Notes: a model not told the origin generated them from the letters alone. DNA of 18,981 bases from Candidatus Hydrogenedentota bacterium (GCA_029554925.1 JAKPUV010000045.1:1-18981), one strand, 5' to 3'. Positions 1-7,964 are shown, counted from the first letter of the stretch. A program made the numbers and translations.

Positions 1-607
1 TGCCGTGACCGTGCTGCTGGCCGCGTGCCAGACCACGGCGCCTGCGCCCGCCCCTGAGACGGAGGCGGCCTGGATGCCGCTGGTGACCGGCAACAGCCTG
101 GACGGATGGACGGCCCGCGGCAGCGCCAAATGGCGCATGGAGGACGGTGTCATCATCGGGCAGTCCCCGGGCGGGCAGGGGCATCTCTACGCGGCGCCGG
201 TCCTCCAGGACCTGGAGGTCAAGGGCCTGTTCCGCGTCACCAGCCAGGGCAAGAGCGCGAACAGCGGCCTGTACTTCCGTGCCAACCCGCCGGCGGACGA
301 GCCGGACGGGTATCCGCGCGGCTACGAGGCGCAGATCTGCAACACCCACGACGCGTTCACCGGGTGGCTGTGGAAGCCCGGCACGCCGACGGGCAAGGCG
401 TCCGCGCTGCTGACGAAGGACGGGGAGTGGCTCTCCCTGCGGGTGCGCGCCGTGGGCGACGAGATCACGATCTGGGTGAACGACACCGAGGTGACGCGCC
501 ACCGGGACGCCGAGTACAAGACCGGCCTCTTCGCGCTGCAATGCCACAACGACCAGATGACCATCGAGGCGAAGGACCTGTACTACCGCGACCTGGGCAA
601 ATCCTGA
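1..607 (+). CDS. DUF1080 (3-keto-disaccharide hydrolase-like) lipoprotein, 5' end cut off
   Basis: The 3' part of a gene read in the frame beginning at base 2. A lipobox-like LLAAC followed by a Thr/Pro/Ala-rich linker suggests an exported lipoprotein. Only about seven residues precede the Cys and none is basic, so the real start and the signal peptide n-region lie upstream of the window; the GTG at base 5 is probably internal. The rest fits the DUF1080 family (PF06439, concanavalin-like fold): the opening LVTGNSLDGW, W-x-x-E-D-G-V-I, NSGLYFR, GYEAQI, then a gewl-like segment, IWVNDTEV, and the closing GLFALQCHN before a final beta strand. Family members act on glycosides as 3-keto-glucoside lyases or hydrolases, or serve as sugar-binding modules. 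The exact substrate cannot be told. A TRAP operon follows after 161 bp. The family call is firm; the catalytic role is inferred. Confidence 0.85.
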   Translation, partial: AVTVLLAACQTTAPAPAPETEAAWMPLVTGNSLDGWTARGSAKWRMEDGVIIGQSPGGQGHLYAAPVLQDLEVKGLFRVTSQGKSANSGLYFRANPPADEPDGYPRGYEAQICNTHDAFTGWLWKPGTPTGKASALLTKDGEWLSLRVRAVGDEITIWVNDTEVTRHRDAEYKTGLFALQCHNDQMTIEAKDLYYRDLGKS

Positions 608-652
608 CCGTGGCCGGCCGGGAGCAAGCCCCGGCGGCGTGACAGGACGGAC

Positions 653-682
653 TTTCCCCGGACAAGGGGGATGGTCTATACT
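653..682 (+). promoter_or_regulatory. Candidate promoter of the TRAP operon
   Basis: A good -10 hexamer, TATACT, lies at 677-682. The best -35 candidate at 18-bp spacing is the weak TTTCCC at 653-658. The element sits about 86 bp before the dctP start codon. It is inferred by eye only; an activator could compensate for the poor -35. Confidence 0.4.
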
Positions 683-694
683 GGTTTTTCCGCA

Positions 695-714
695 TCCGGG
701 AACGGTCTCCCGGA
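695..714 (+). other. Hairpin in the dctP leader
   Basis: A perfect 7-bp inverted repeat (TCCGGGA / TCCCGGA) with a 6-base loop lies between the candidate -10 element and the dctP ribosome binding site. No T-run follows, so it is not an obvious terminator. It could be an operator or an mRNA-stabilising leader hairpin. In GC-rich DNA a 7-bp stem can also arise by chance. Confidence 0.3.
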
Positions 715-768
715 CCCCGCGGGACGCATCCAACCGGCCGGCGCGCGCCGCCAAGGAGGGAGAAGGTC

Positions 769-1854
769 ATGTCTGGAAACCGCCACACGGTGCTGTTTGC
801 CCTATTGGTTGTCGCGGCGCTGCTCTGCGGATGCGGCGGCCCGTCCGCCCCGGCCACGGCCCCGGCCGCGCCGGGCGCCCCCGCCGCCGCCCCGGCGAAG
901 GCGGAGAAACCGGTCGAGCTGTCGTACAGCGTGTTCTTCCCGCCGACGCACATCCAGTGCCAGATGGCGGAGGAGTGGTCGCGCGAGGTGGAAAAGCGCA
1001 GCAACGGCCGCATTAAAATCAACGTGTTCCCCGGCGGCGCGCTCACGCAGGCGCCCCAGTGCTATGAGGGCGTGGTGAACGGCATCTCGGACCTGGGTAT
1101 GAGCTGTTTCGCCTACACGCGCGGCCGCTTCCCCCTGCTGGAGGGGCTGGACCTGCCCCTGGGCTACCCGAACGGCAAAGTGGCCACACGGGTGGCGACG
1201 GAGCTGACGGCGAAGTACCAGCCCGCGGAGACGGCGGACACGCATGTGCTCTATGTACACGCCCACGGCCCGGGCATCCTGGCGAGCAAGAAGCCCGTGC
1301 GGACCATGGACGAAATGGCGGGCCTGAAAGTGCGGGCCACCGGCCTCTCCGCCAAGATCGTCACCAGCCTCGGCGGCACGCCGGTGGGCATGAGCCAGCC
1401 GGAGACCTACGAGGCCCTGCAGAAGGGCGTGGTGGACGCGACGCTGTGCCCCGTGGAGACGCTCAAGGGCTGGAAGCAGGGCGAGGTCATCTCCACCGTG
1501 ACGGACAGCTCCGTCATCGGGTACACGACCTCCATGTTCGTCGTGATGAACAAGGCGAAGTGGGACAGCCTGCCCGCCGACCTTCAGGCCGTCCTCACGG
1601 AGGTGAGCGCGGAGTGGGTGGCGAAGCAGGGCGCGGCGTGGGACCAGGCCGATGAGGAGGGCCGCGCCTTTGTGGCCGGGCTCGGCCACGAGACCATCGC
1701 CCTGTCCGACGAGGAGAAGGCCCGCTGGAAGGAGGCCGTGAAGCCGATCCTGGACGAGTATGTGAAGGGCTGCGCGGACAAGGGGCTCCCGGGCGAGGCC
1801 TTCCTCGCCGACCTCCAGGCGCTCATCGCCAAGTATGCGGCGGAGGCGGTCTGA
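769..1854 (+). CDS. dctP: TRAP transporter solute-binding lipoprotein, DctP family
   Basis: Extracytoplasmic binding subunit of a tripartite (TRAP) transporter, 361 residues. The N-terminus has a short basic stretch (R5, H6), a hydrophobic core and a lipobox LCGC with the lipid-bearing Cys at 22, then an Ala/Pro-rich linker to about residue 45. It is therefore anchored to a membrane, not free in the periplasm as in many Proteobacteria. The mature domain shows DctP features: a hydrophobic strand after the linker, the [14 protein letters not shown] segment, and LKVRATG with Arg189 at the place where the family's conserved Arg clamps the ligand carboxylate, followed by [19 protein letters not shown]. 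The start is supported by AAGGAGGG at 753-760, eight bases upstream. dctQ and dctM follow at once. The ligand is probably an organic acid, but its identity cannot be read from sequence. Confidence 0.93.
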   Translation: MSGNRHTVLFALLVVAALLCGCGGPSAPATAPAAPGAPAAAPAKAEKPVELSYSVFFPPTHIQCQMAEEWSREVEKRSNGRIKINVFPGGALTQAPQCYEGVVNGISDLGMSCFAYTRGRFPLLEGLDLPLGYPNGKVATRVATELTAKYQPAETADTHVLYVHAHGPGILASKKPVRTMDEMAGLKVRATGLSAKIVTSLGGTPVGMSQPETYEALQKGVVDATLCPVETLKGWKQGEVISTVTDSSVIGYTTSMFVVMNKAKWDSLPADLQAVLTEVSAEWVAKQGAAWDQADEEGRAFVAGLGHETIALSDEEKARWKEAVKPILDEYVKGCADKGLPGEAFLADLQALIAKYAAEAV

Positions 1855-1858
1855 GGGC

Positions 1859-2389
1859 ATGGATGAGGGCGGTGCCGGTTTTCTTGGCCTGGTGAAGCGG
1901 GCGGACCGCGCCTACCTCCGCGCGCTCCGCGCGGTGGTGCTCGCGCTGGCCGCCGTGTCGGGCCTGGCGATTCTCGCCATGATCGCCGTCACCTGCGCTG
2001 ACGTGGTCCTGCGGGCCTTCGGCCGCCCGCTGACGGGGGCCTTTGACATCGTCCGCGTGGCCGGCGCCGTCGCCATCGCCTGCGCCCTGCCCTACACCAC
2101 TGCGGTCAAGGGCCATGTGGCCATTGAGTACTTCTTCCAGAAACTGAACCGGCCGGGGCGCATTCTGGTGGACACGGTCTGCCGCCTGCTGGTGATGGGC
2201 CTCTTCAGCGTGTTCACCTGGCAGTGCGTCATGTACGGAAACTCCCTGCGGCGCACAGGCGAGGTGTCGCTCACCCTCCAGATCCCCATGTTCTGGGTGG
2301 CCTACGTGATCGCGGGCGCCTGCGCCGTCACGGTGCTGGTGAAAATCCACAACCTGCTGCACCCGGGGCGGGAGATGATCAAGCCATGA
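1859..2389 (+). CDS. dctQ: TRAP transporter small permease, DctQ family
   Basis: Small membrane subunit of the TRAP transporter, about 176 residues with four hydrophobic segments, as usual for DctQ. Recognisable family parts are the first helix ending in CADVVLRAFGRPLTGAFDIV and the second beginning around ALPYTTAVKGHVAIEYF. DctQ pairs with DctM and helps dock the loaded binding protein. The start at 1859 lies four bases after the dctP stop and has GGAGG at 1842-1846 upstream. An in-frame ATG at 1835, inside the end of dctP, would add eight residues (MRRRRSEG) but has no better ribosome binding site. The end overlaps dctM by four bases (ATGA), so the two are translationally coupled. Confidence 0.9.
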   Translation: MDEGGAGFLGLVKRADRAYLRALRAVVLALAAVSGLAILAMIAVTCADVVLRAFGRPLTGAFDIVRVAGAVAIACALPYTTAVKGHVAIEYFFQKLNRPGRILVDTVCRLLVMGLFSVFTWQCVMYGNSLRRTGEVSLTLQIPMFWVAYVIAGACAVTVLVKIHNLLHPGREMIKP

Positions 2390-3687
2390 CGGCGGTGCAG
2401 ATCGGAATCCTGGGCTGCGTGATGCTCTTCGTCCTGCTGGCGGCGAGCATGCCCGTCGCGTTCGCCATGGCCGTCGTGGGCTTTGCGGCCTTCGCGTTCA
2501 TGGTGAACCCCGCCGCGGCCTTTTCCATGGTGACGGCGGACCTCTTCGAGACCTTCTCCTCCTACAGCCTGACCGTGATCCCGCTTTTCGTGCTCATGGG
2601 GCAGGTGTGCTTCCATGTGGGGATCAGCCGGCGCCTGTTCAACGCGGCCTACCAGTGGCTGGGGGCGCTCCCCGGGGGGCTCGCCATGGCGACGGTGGGC
2701 GCGTGCACGGCCTTCGGCGCCATCTGCGGGTCCGGCCCCGCCACGGCGGCCACCATGGCGTCCGTGGCCCTGCCGGAGATGCGCCGCTACCACTACAGCA
2801 TGGAGCTGGGCGCGGGGGCCGTGGCGGCGGGCGGCAGCCTCGGCATGCTGATCCCCCCCAGCGTGGTCTTCATCGTCTACGCCATCATGACCGAGCAGTC
2901 CATCGGGAAGCTTTTCATGGCGGGGGTGCTGCCCGGCCTCCTGATCGCCGCCATGTTCTGCGGGACCATTTACCTCAACTGCCGCCGCCGTCCGGAGCTG
3001 GGCCCCGCCGGCCCGCGCACGACGATGCGCGCGAAGCTGGCGTCGCTGGCGGGCGTCTCCGAGACCCTCGCCCTGTTCGTGGTGGTCATGGGCGGCATGT
3101 TCCTCGGCTACTTCACGGCCACCGAGGCCGCGGCCATCGGCGCGGCGGGCAGCCTGGCCATCGCGGCGGCGCGCCGCGAGCTCACGTTCAAGATGCTGCG
3201 CACGGCCCTTATGGAGACGGTGCGCACCTCCTGCATGGTCATGGTCATCGTGGCGGGCGCGGTCATGTTCGGCCATTTCCTGGCGCGCACCCGCATCCCC
3301 TACCTCTTCGCCGAATGGCTCGGCGGCCTGCCCCTTCCGGGATGGTCCATCATCGCGTCCATCATCCTCTTCTTTCTCGTGGCGGGGTGTTTTGTGGACG
3401 CCCTGGCGCTGGTCCTGCTGACCGTGCCGATTTTCTACCCGGTCATCACCAAGCTGGGCTACGACCCCATCTGGTTCGGCGTCATCATCGTCGTGGTCAC
3501 GCAGATGGGCGTCATCTCGCCCCCCGTCGGCGTGAACGTCTACGTGGTCAGCGGCATTGAGCGCGACATCCCCCTGTCCACCGTTTTCCGCGGCGCCATG
3601 CCCTTCCTGTGGACTCTGGTTCTTGCCGCGGCCATCCTGGTGGCCTTCCCCCAGATTTCCCTGTTCCTCCCGGGACTGATGAACTGA
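2386..3687 (+). CDS. dctM: TRAP transporter large permease, DctM family
   Basis: Sodium- or proton-coupled transport subunit of the TRAP system, 433 residues and almost entirely hydrophobic, consistent with the usual twelve or so membrane segments. Family signatures are visible: ASMPVAFAMAVVG near the N-terminus, the first hairpin motif GSGPATAATMASVALPEMRR, then GGSLGMLIPPSVVFIVYA, and the symmetry-related second motif MGVISPPVGVNVYVVSGI near the C-terminus. The start is ATG at 2386 within the ATGA overlap with dctQ, with GGAG at 2371-2374 in front. A longer open frame upstream is only an overlap with dctQ and has no transporter similarity. A uspA gene follows after 19 bp. Confidence 0.95.
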   Translation: MTAVQIGILGCVMLFVLLAASMPVAFAMAVVGFAAFAFMVNPAAAFSMVTADLFETFSSYSLTVIPLFVLMGQVCFHVGISRRLFNAAYQWLGALPGGLAMATVGACTAFGAICGSGPATAATMASVALPEMRRYHYSMELGAGAVAAGGSLGMLIPPSVVFIVYAIMTEQSIGKLFMAGVLPGLLIAAMFCGTIYLNCRRRPELGPAGPRTTMRAKLASLAGVSETLALFVVVMGGMFLGYFTATEAAAIGAAGSLAIAAARRELTFKMLRTALMETVRTSCMVMVIVAGAVMFGHFLARTRIPYLFAEWLGGLPLPGWSIIASIILFFLVAGCFVDALALVLLTVPIFYPVITKLGYDPIWFGVIIVVVTQMGVISPPVGVNVYVVSGIERDIPLSTVFRGAMPFLWTLVLAAAILVAFPQISLFLPGLMN

Positions 3688-3706
3688 CCAAGGAGGCCCG
3701 CGCGCA

Positions 3707-4186
3707 ATGACCACCGAACCGGCTCCCGACACCCCCTACCGCCGCATCCTCTTCTGCACCGACTTCTCGGAAAACGCCGACCACGCCTTCGACTACGCCC
3801 TGGACGCCGCCCTCCGGCGGCCCGGCTGCGCGCTTTTCCTGCTGCATGTCGTTCCGGAGCCGGACGCCCAGTTCTGGAAGACCTACCTCTACGAGGTGGA
3901 GGGGGTGGACGACAAGGCCAAGCGCGACATAGACGCCCGGGTCGCGGAGACCTACCGGCCGCGGATTCCCGAAGGGGTGGACTTCCGCGTGGAGATGCGC
4001 GTCGGCAGGGACTACCAGATGATTCTGGCGTTTGCCGCCGAGGTCCATGCCGACCTCATCGTCATGGGCCGCCACGGCCACAGCGCCCTGGAGTCCGTCC
4101 TCTTCGGCAACGTCACGGAGAAGGTGGTCCGCAAGGCCGCCTGTCCCGTGCTCGTCGTGCCCCCCGCGCCCCGGAAGACCTCTTAG
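3707..4186 (+). CDS. Universal stress protein, UspA family, in the TRAP operon
   Basis: A single-domain cytoplasmic Usp of 159 residues. The first strand reads RRILFCTDFSENA, with Asp19 where family members contact adenine. The C-terminal nucleotide loop is GRHGHSALESVLFGN, matching G-2X-G-9X-G but with Asn135 where ATP-binding members have Ser or Thr. It ends in the usual CPVLVVP strand. A strong AAGGAGG (3690-3696) precedes the start by ten bases, and the gene lies 19 bp after dctM, so it should be the last gene of the transporter operon. By analogy with TeaD, the UspA protein of the Halomonas TeaABC ectoine TRAP transporter, it may tune transport activity according to ATP. That role is inference from position. 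Confidence 0.92.
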   Translation: MTTEPAPDTPYRRILFCTDFSENADHAFDYALDAALRRPGCALFLLHVVPEPDAQFWKTYLYEVEGVDDKAKRDIDARVAETYRPRIPEGVDFRVEMRVGRDYQMILAFAAEVHADLIVMGRHGHSALESVLFGNVTEKVVRKAACPVLVVPPAPRKTS

Positions 4187-4200
4187 GCGGGCGCAGGGGC

Positions 4201-4215
4201 CGGAAAGCGTTTCCG
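4201..4215. terminator. Possible weak bidirectional terminator hairpin
   Basis: A 6-bp stem CGGAAA / TTTCCG with a GCG loop lies in the 50-bp gap between the convergent uspA and CPBP genes. The A- and T-rich arms could serve either strand. No separate T-run follows, so termination here is only a suggestion. Confidence 0.25.
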
Positions 4216-4236
4216 CTTGGTGCCGCAAGCACACGG

Positions 4237-5163
4237 TCAGGCGGACTTGGGGGGCGCCGGTTCGCTGGTCTCCGCGTCTGCGGCGGGGGCGGGTGTCCGG
4301 CCGGTGATCCCCCGCGCGAAGACCGCCGCCAGCAGGAACATGCCCGTCAGCAGGAGTCCCCGCGTGCCGCCGAAGGGCGGCGAAGCGGCGGGGAAGAGGA
4401 AGGGCCACATGCCGTCCTGCTGGGAGACGAAGAGTCCGAGGGCAAGGGCGGAAAGCCCCAGATGGCCCCGGCGGATCACGATCTCATTAAGGAAGGCGGT
4501 CAGCGCCAGGGCCATGGCCAGTCCGCAGCCCAAGGTCATGGGCAGGGAGGCGAAGTCGTTTTCCAGGAGGGCATAGCCGACCGGCAGGGGCAGGAACCAC
4601 AGGGCCCACAGGGTGCCCGAGACCAGATGCGCGGGCACCCGCCCCAGGGGCAGCAGGCGGGGCAGGAGATAGCCGCGCCACCCGATTTCCAGCCCCAGCA
4701 CGCACAGGGAGAAGAAGACGCAGCCGAGGAGCACGCTGGAGGCCAGTCCGGCCCCGAGCAGCAGGCCCGGAAACGCGCCGCGCACCGCCTCGGGCATCTC
4801 CGCGAGGTTCACCTCCAGATCGCTCAGCAGGGTCGAGAGCCCCCACTGGGGCGGCACCCGGGTCACCGCGGCGTTGACGCCATAGGCGGCGGCAAAGAGC
4901 AGCGGCACCGCCACGGCCAGGCGCGCCGCCGCGCCCGCGGGCACGGGCCAGATCCGGGGCAGGGGGCGGGCGGTGCCGGGCGCGGCGAGGGACGCCGCCA
5001 GCGCCCCGACGGCGGGCACCCACATCACCGCCAGCAGGTAAAGGGAGTGGAAGATGTTTGGCTCGTCGTGCACGACAAAGCCCGCGGCCTGGCCGCCCGC
5101 GAGCAGGGCGGCACCGAGTCCGAAAGTGACCAGCAGAAAGACAACCAGGCCTTTTTTGTCCAT
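4237..5163 (-). CDS. CPBP (Rce1/CAAX-protease-like) family membrane protein, catalytic residues apparently lost
   Basis: A polytopic membrane protein of about 308 residues with roughly eight hydrophobic segments. It aligns by eye with the CPBP intramembrane protease domain. Active members have an EExxxR motif as in EEIGWRG; here it reads LEIGWRGYLLPRLL, with Leu158 replacing the first Glu. The second motif, normally WALWHLPL, reads WALWFLPL, with Phe190 for the His. The late H-A-x-x-N segment is also absent (LSALALGLFVSQQ instead). The fold is probably kept without proteolysis, as in a pseudoenzyme. Start choice: ATG at 5163 gives a typical MDKKG N-terminus; an ATG at 5184 adds seven residues, and neither has a well-spaced ribosome binding site (GGGAG is about 14 bases from 5163). 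The Ala/Pro-rich tail is cytoplasmic-looking. The gene stands alone, divergent from the next gene. Confidence 0.75.
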   Translation of the reverse strand: MDKKGLVVFLLVTFGLGAALLAGGQAAGFVVHDEPNIFHSLYLLAVMWVPAVGALAASLAAPGTARPLPRIWPVPAGAAARLAVAVPLLFAAAYGVNAAVTRVPPQWGLSTLLSDLEVNLAEMPEAVRGAFPGLLLGAGLASSVLLGCVFFSLCVLGLEIGWRGYLLPRLLPLGRVPAHLVSGTLWALWFLPLPVGYALLENDFASLPMTLGCGLAMALALTAFLNEIVIRRGHLGLSALALGLFVSQQDGMWPFLFPAASPPFGGTRGLLLTGMFLLAAVFARGITGRTPAPAADAETSEPAPPKSA

Positions 5164-5244
5164 GGCGTGACGAAATGCTCCCATTCATGCGCGGGGTCTG
5201 CGGCGCTCCAGAAACGAACGCCCCGCCGCCCCCGCAGGGTGACA

Positions 5245-5274
5245 CGGCCGGAGCGGCCGGCACAATGGTACAAT
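5245..5274 (+). promoter_or_regulatory. Candidate promoter with upstream dyad
   Basis: TACAAT at 5269-5274 is a good -10 match, 92 bp before the phospholipase-like gene. No recognisable -35 exists at normal spacing; instead a perfect dyad, CGGCCG-gag-CGGCCG, occupies 5245-5259. It could be an activator or repressor site, since the region also lies upstream of the divergent CPBP gene. Weak evidence. Confidence 0.3.
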
Positions 5275-5366
5275 ACCCGGGTGCCTGCGGGAAAGGCGCG
5301 GCCTTGCGGCGCGCCCCGGCCCCGCGGGGTCTGCCGTCCGCCGGGCGGCCACCCGGGAGAACCTCC

Positions 5367-6704
5367 ATGAAGACGTCCCTGTTCCGCATAGCCCTTCCCG
5401 CTTTGCTGCTGCTGGCCTCCCTGTCCGCGCCGGCGTGGGAGCACCACCCGCTGTTCACCGGACCCGCGCTCTCGATTCTGCCGGAGGCGGCGCAGGCCGC
5501 GCCGGTGCCCGTGGAGCCGCTGGAGGCCTTTCTCCTCTCCGTCGAGGCGGAGCTGGCGGAAGTGCTGGCGGCCGAGGAGGCCTGGTCGCGGGAGAACCTG
5601 CCCATGTACGCGCCGCGCCCCGACGCGCTGGCCTTTGCCCCCGGCAGCGCCCGCACGGTCCGCGAGCGCTTTCTGCAGGCCATCCGGGTGAACCCGGAGA
5701 TGATGACCCCGTTGTACGCCTTCAGTCTGGCCGGAATGGCGGCCTATGAGGGCCGCAAACTGAACGCGTCGGAGGTGTCCGTGCTGGAGGACCTGAGCGC
5801 CCTCGATCCCTTCGAGTTCACCGCGCTGGAACCCGGCGCGCCGGTCGCCCCGCTGGACGTGGTGGCGGCGTCAAGCAACGAGCCGGACTACGGCCTTGAC
5901 GTGGGGCTCTTTGAGGACAACGGCACCCCGGCGGGCCAGGCCTACGGGTTCGGGGTGCAGCCCTTCGGCAACCCCAACCTGGATTTCGGGTCGCAGGCCC
6001 CCTTCCACATGGGCTACTACCACGAGGCGGGCATTGTTTTCGCCTTCGCCTCCTTCCTGAAAGTGTCCTATCCCGAGCACCGCATCCACCTGTACAAGAC
6101 CCTGTCGGAGTTTGCCTTCCGAACCGGCCACCCCTACTGGGGATGGCGGTTCATGGGGTGGGGGCTGCACTACCTCGCCGACCTGTCGCAGCCCTACCAC
6201 GCCACCGTGCTGCCGGGGGTGAGCGTGATGCGGATGCTGTGGATCAACCTGCTCGACATCCTCGGCTGGTCCGGGCCCAAGGACGACGCGGTGCAGCTCG
6301 TGTCCAACCAGCACCTCATCATGGAGGTCTGGCAGGGGATCGAGATGGTGCGGGCCTGGACCGGCGGCGACATGGACCACCCGCTGATCCGCGCGGTGAC
6401 CGCCCCCGTGTCCGCCCCGGAGTACACCGACGCGACCCCGCGCGCGATGGTGGCCCGGCGGGCCTTCGCGCGGGCGAAAAGCACCTGCGCGCTGCTGCTC
6501 AAGTACCTGCCCGCGGCCTTCGTCAGCGACCCCTCCGTGGAGGTGATGGACCGGCCGGAGCGCCACGAGGTGGTGGAGACCGTGGTGGACCGGCACGGCG
6601 TGGACGCGGCGGCGGAGATCAACGCGATGGAGGCGGGGCTGCTGTCGTCCTTTGCGGCCCACGGCCGGGCCTACGCGCGGGCAATTCTCGCCGCAGCGGG
6701 CTGA
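5367..6704 (+). CDS. Secreted zinc-dependent phospholipase C / S1-P1 nuclease-fold protein
   Basis: An exported protein of 445 residues. The signal peptide (MKTSLFRIALPALLLLASL) is followed by an APA/W junction, predicting cleavage before Trp24. In the zinc PLC and S1-P1 nuclease superfamily the mature N-terminal Trp is itself a zinc ligand, and a nearby His (H26 or H27 here) is another. Further family ligands can be placed: D174 or D178 (EPDYGLD), H214 (FHMGYYHE), then H268, D272 and H278 in GLHYLADLSQPYHA, matching the H-4-D-6-H spacing of Bacillus cereus PLC (118/122/128), and H316 with E320 (HLIME) matching 142/146. A three-zinc site is therefore likely. Whether it cleaves phospholipids or nucleic acids is open. 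Start: GGGAG at 5355-5359, seven bases before ATG; an in-frame ATG at 5175 would bury the signal peptide. No coupled neighbour. Confidence 0.8.
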   Translation: MKTSLFRIALPALLLLASLSAPAWEHHPLFTGPALSILPEAAQAAPVPVEPLEAFLLSVEAELAEVLAAEEAWSRENLPMYAPRPDALAFAPGSARTVRERFLQAIRVNPEMMTPLYAFSLAGMAAYEGRKLNASEVSVLEDLSALDPFEFTALEPGAPVAPLDVVAASSNEPDYGLDVGLFEDNGTPAGQAYGFGVQPFGNPNLDFGSQAPFHMGYYHEAGIVFAFASFLKVSYPEHRIHLYKTLSEFAFRTGHPYWGWRFMGWGLHYLADLSQPYHATVLPGVSVMRMLWINLLDILGWSGPKDDAVQLVSNQHLIMEVWQGIEMVRAWTGGDMDHPLIRAVTAPVSAPEYTDATPRAMVARRAFARAKSTCALLLKYLPAAFVSDPSVEVMDRPERHEVVETVVDRHGVDAAAEINAMEAGLLSSFAAHGRAYARAILAAAG

Positions 6705-6711
6705 GGGCGGG

Positions 6712-7206
6712 TCACTTCCCCTCAAGGCGGCGCTGGACCAGCCCGGTCTGCACCTGGCAGATGGCCAGGGCTAGGGCGTCCGCCGCATCGTCCGGCTTGG
6801 GAATCTGCTCCAGCCCGAGGAGCATGCGGACCATTTCCTGCATCTGGCGCTTGTCCGCGCGGCCGTAGCCGGTGATGGCCGTCTTGGCCTCCGTCGGGCT
6901 GAACTCCCCGACGCGCACCCCCGCGAGCACGGCGGCCAGCACGATGACCCCCCGCGCCTGCGCCACCTGGATGCCCGTGGTCACATTCTGCTTGAAAAAG
7001 AGGCGCTCCACGGACACGGCGTCCGGCCTAAACGTTTCGAGGAGGCCCGAGGCCTCCTCGAAGATCTTCTTCAGCCGCCCGCCCAGCTCGCTGTTGGCGG
7101 GGGTGGTGATGACGCCGTGGGCCAGATGCCGCAGCCGGCTGGCGCGCCCCTCGACGACGCCGTAGCCGGTGGTGGCCGTGCCCGGATCGAACCCGATCAC
7201 GCGCAT
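6712..7206 (-). CDS. ruvC: Holliday junction resolvase RuvC
   Basis: Cytoplasmic endonuclease that cuts Holliday junctions as a dimer together with RuvAB. It has 164 residues, a normal length. The four acidic catalytic residues are visible: D7 in IGFDPGT, E67 in VSVERLFF, and D140 and D143 in PDDAADALA, aligning with D7, E66, D138 and D141 of the E. coli enzyme. Also present is the QNVTTGIQVAQARG helix and the basic GYGRADKRQM segment. The start codon lies only two bases after the yebC stop, with no well-placed ribosome binding site of its own, so translation is probably coupled to yebC. ruvA and ruvB do not follow: the next gene is convergent and ends seven bases away. Confidence 0.97.
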   Translation of the reverse strand: MRVIGFDPGTATTGYGVVEGRASRLRHLAHGVITTPANSELGGRLKKIFEEASGLLETFRPDAVSVERLFFKQNVTTGIQVAQARGVIVLAAVLAGVRVGEFSPTEAKTAITGYGRADKRQMQEMVRMLLGLEQIPKPDDAADALALAICQVQTGLVQRRLEGK

Positions 7207-7208
7207 GG

Positions 7209-7964
7209 CTAGTCGGCCATCGCCGCCTCCATGTCCTCGTCGCTGATGTCGGCGTTGGAGAACACGTTCTGCACGTCGTCGTTCTCCTCCAGCGTGTCCA
7301 GCAGGCGCAGGAGGGCGGGCACGCTCTTGGACTCGATTTTCATCGTCGTGCGGGGAATCATCTTCAGCGCGACCTCCTCCGCCTTCACCCCCATCTTGTC
7401 CAGCTCGCCCGCCACCGCGTGGAGCTGCCCCGGATCGCAGAAGACCTCGTGGGCCTCCTCGCCCGAGCTGTCCACGTCGTCCGCCCCCGCCTCAATGGCC
7501 TTCTCCATCATGTCGTCGTCGGAGACGCCCTCCTTGGGCACCGTGATGACGCCGCGCTGGTCGAAGTTCCACGCCACGGCGTTGGTCGCCGCCAGCGAGC
7601 CGCCCGCCTTGCTCAGAATGTGGCGGATTTCGGCCGTGGCCCGGTTCTTGTTATCCGTGACCACGTCAATGATGATGCCGACGCCGCCAGGGCCGTAACC
7701 CTCGTAGCGCTGCTCTTCGTAGGTGATCCCCTCCAGTTCGCCCGTGCCGCGCTTGATCGCGCGCTCAATGTTGTCCAGGGGCATGTTGTTCGCGCGGCAG
7801 GCCATCAGCACGGCGCGCAGGCGCGGGTTGCCGTTGGGGTCACCGCCGCCCAGGCGGGCCGCCAGCGTCGCTTCCTTGGCAAGATTCGAGAAAATCTTGC
7901 CCCGTTTCGCGTCGGCTGCGCCCTTCTTCCGCTTGATTGTGCTCCACTTGGAATGGCCGGACAT
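7209..7964 (-). CDS. yebC: YebC/PmpR-family protein (TACO1-like)
   Basis: A 251-residue member of the YebC/TACO1 family, full length. The hallmark N-terminus MSGHSKWSTIKRKKGA is present, with KIFSNLAKEAT, NNMPLDNIERAIKRGTG, YEGYGPGGVGIIIDVVTDN and AWNFDQRGVI following in the expected order, and an acidic C-terminus. Family members have been described as transcriptional regulators, and more recently as factors that help ribosomes through difficult (for example proline-rich) stretches. The start is supported by GGGAG eight bases upstream (complement of 7974-7978). It is the first gene of a yebC-ruvC operon, a common bacterial pairing, and has its own candidate promoter just upstream. Confidence 0.97.
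   Translation of the reverse strand: MSGHSKWSTIKRKKGAADAKRGKIFSNLAKEATLAARLGGGDPNGNPRLRAVLMACRANNMPLDNIERAIKRGTGELEGITYEEQRYEGYGPGGVGIIIDVVTDNKNRATAEIRHILSKAGGSLAATNAVAWNFDQRGVITVPKEGVSDDDMMEKAIEAGADDVDSSGEEAHEVFCDPGQLHAVAGELDKMGVKAEEVALKMIPRTTMKIESKSVPALLRLLDTLEENDDVQNVFSNADISDEDMEAAMAD

Noticed and set aside
2224..2385. Upstream extension of dctM
   Set aside because: The extra 54 codons overlap dctQ and look unlike any TRAP permease; the ATGA overlap start at 2386 is standard.
5175..5366. Upstream extension of the phospholipase-like gene
   Set aside because: It would run through the promoter and bury a clear signal peptide; the ATG at 5367 has a well-placed ribosome binding site.
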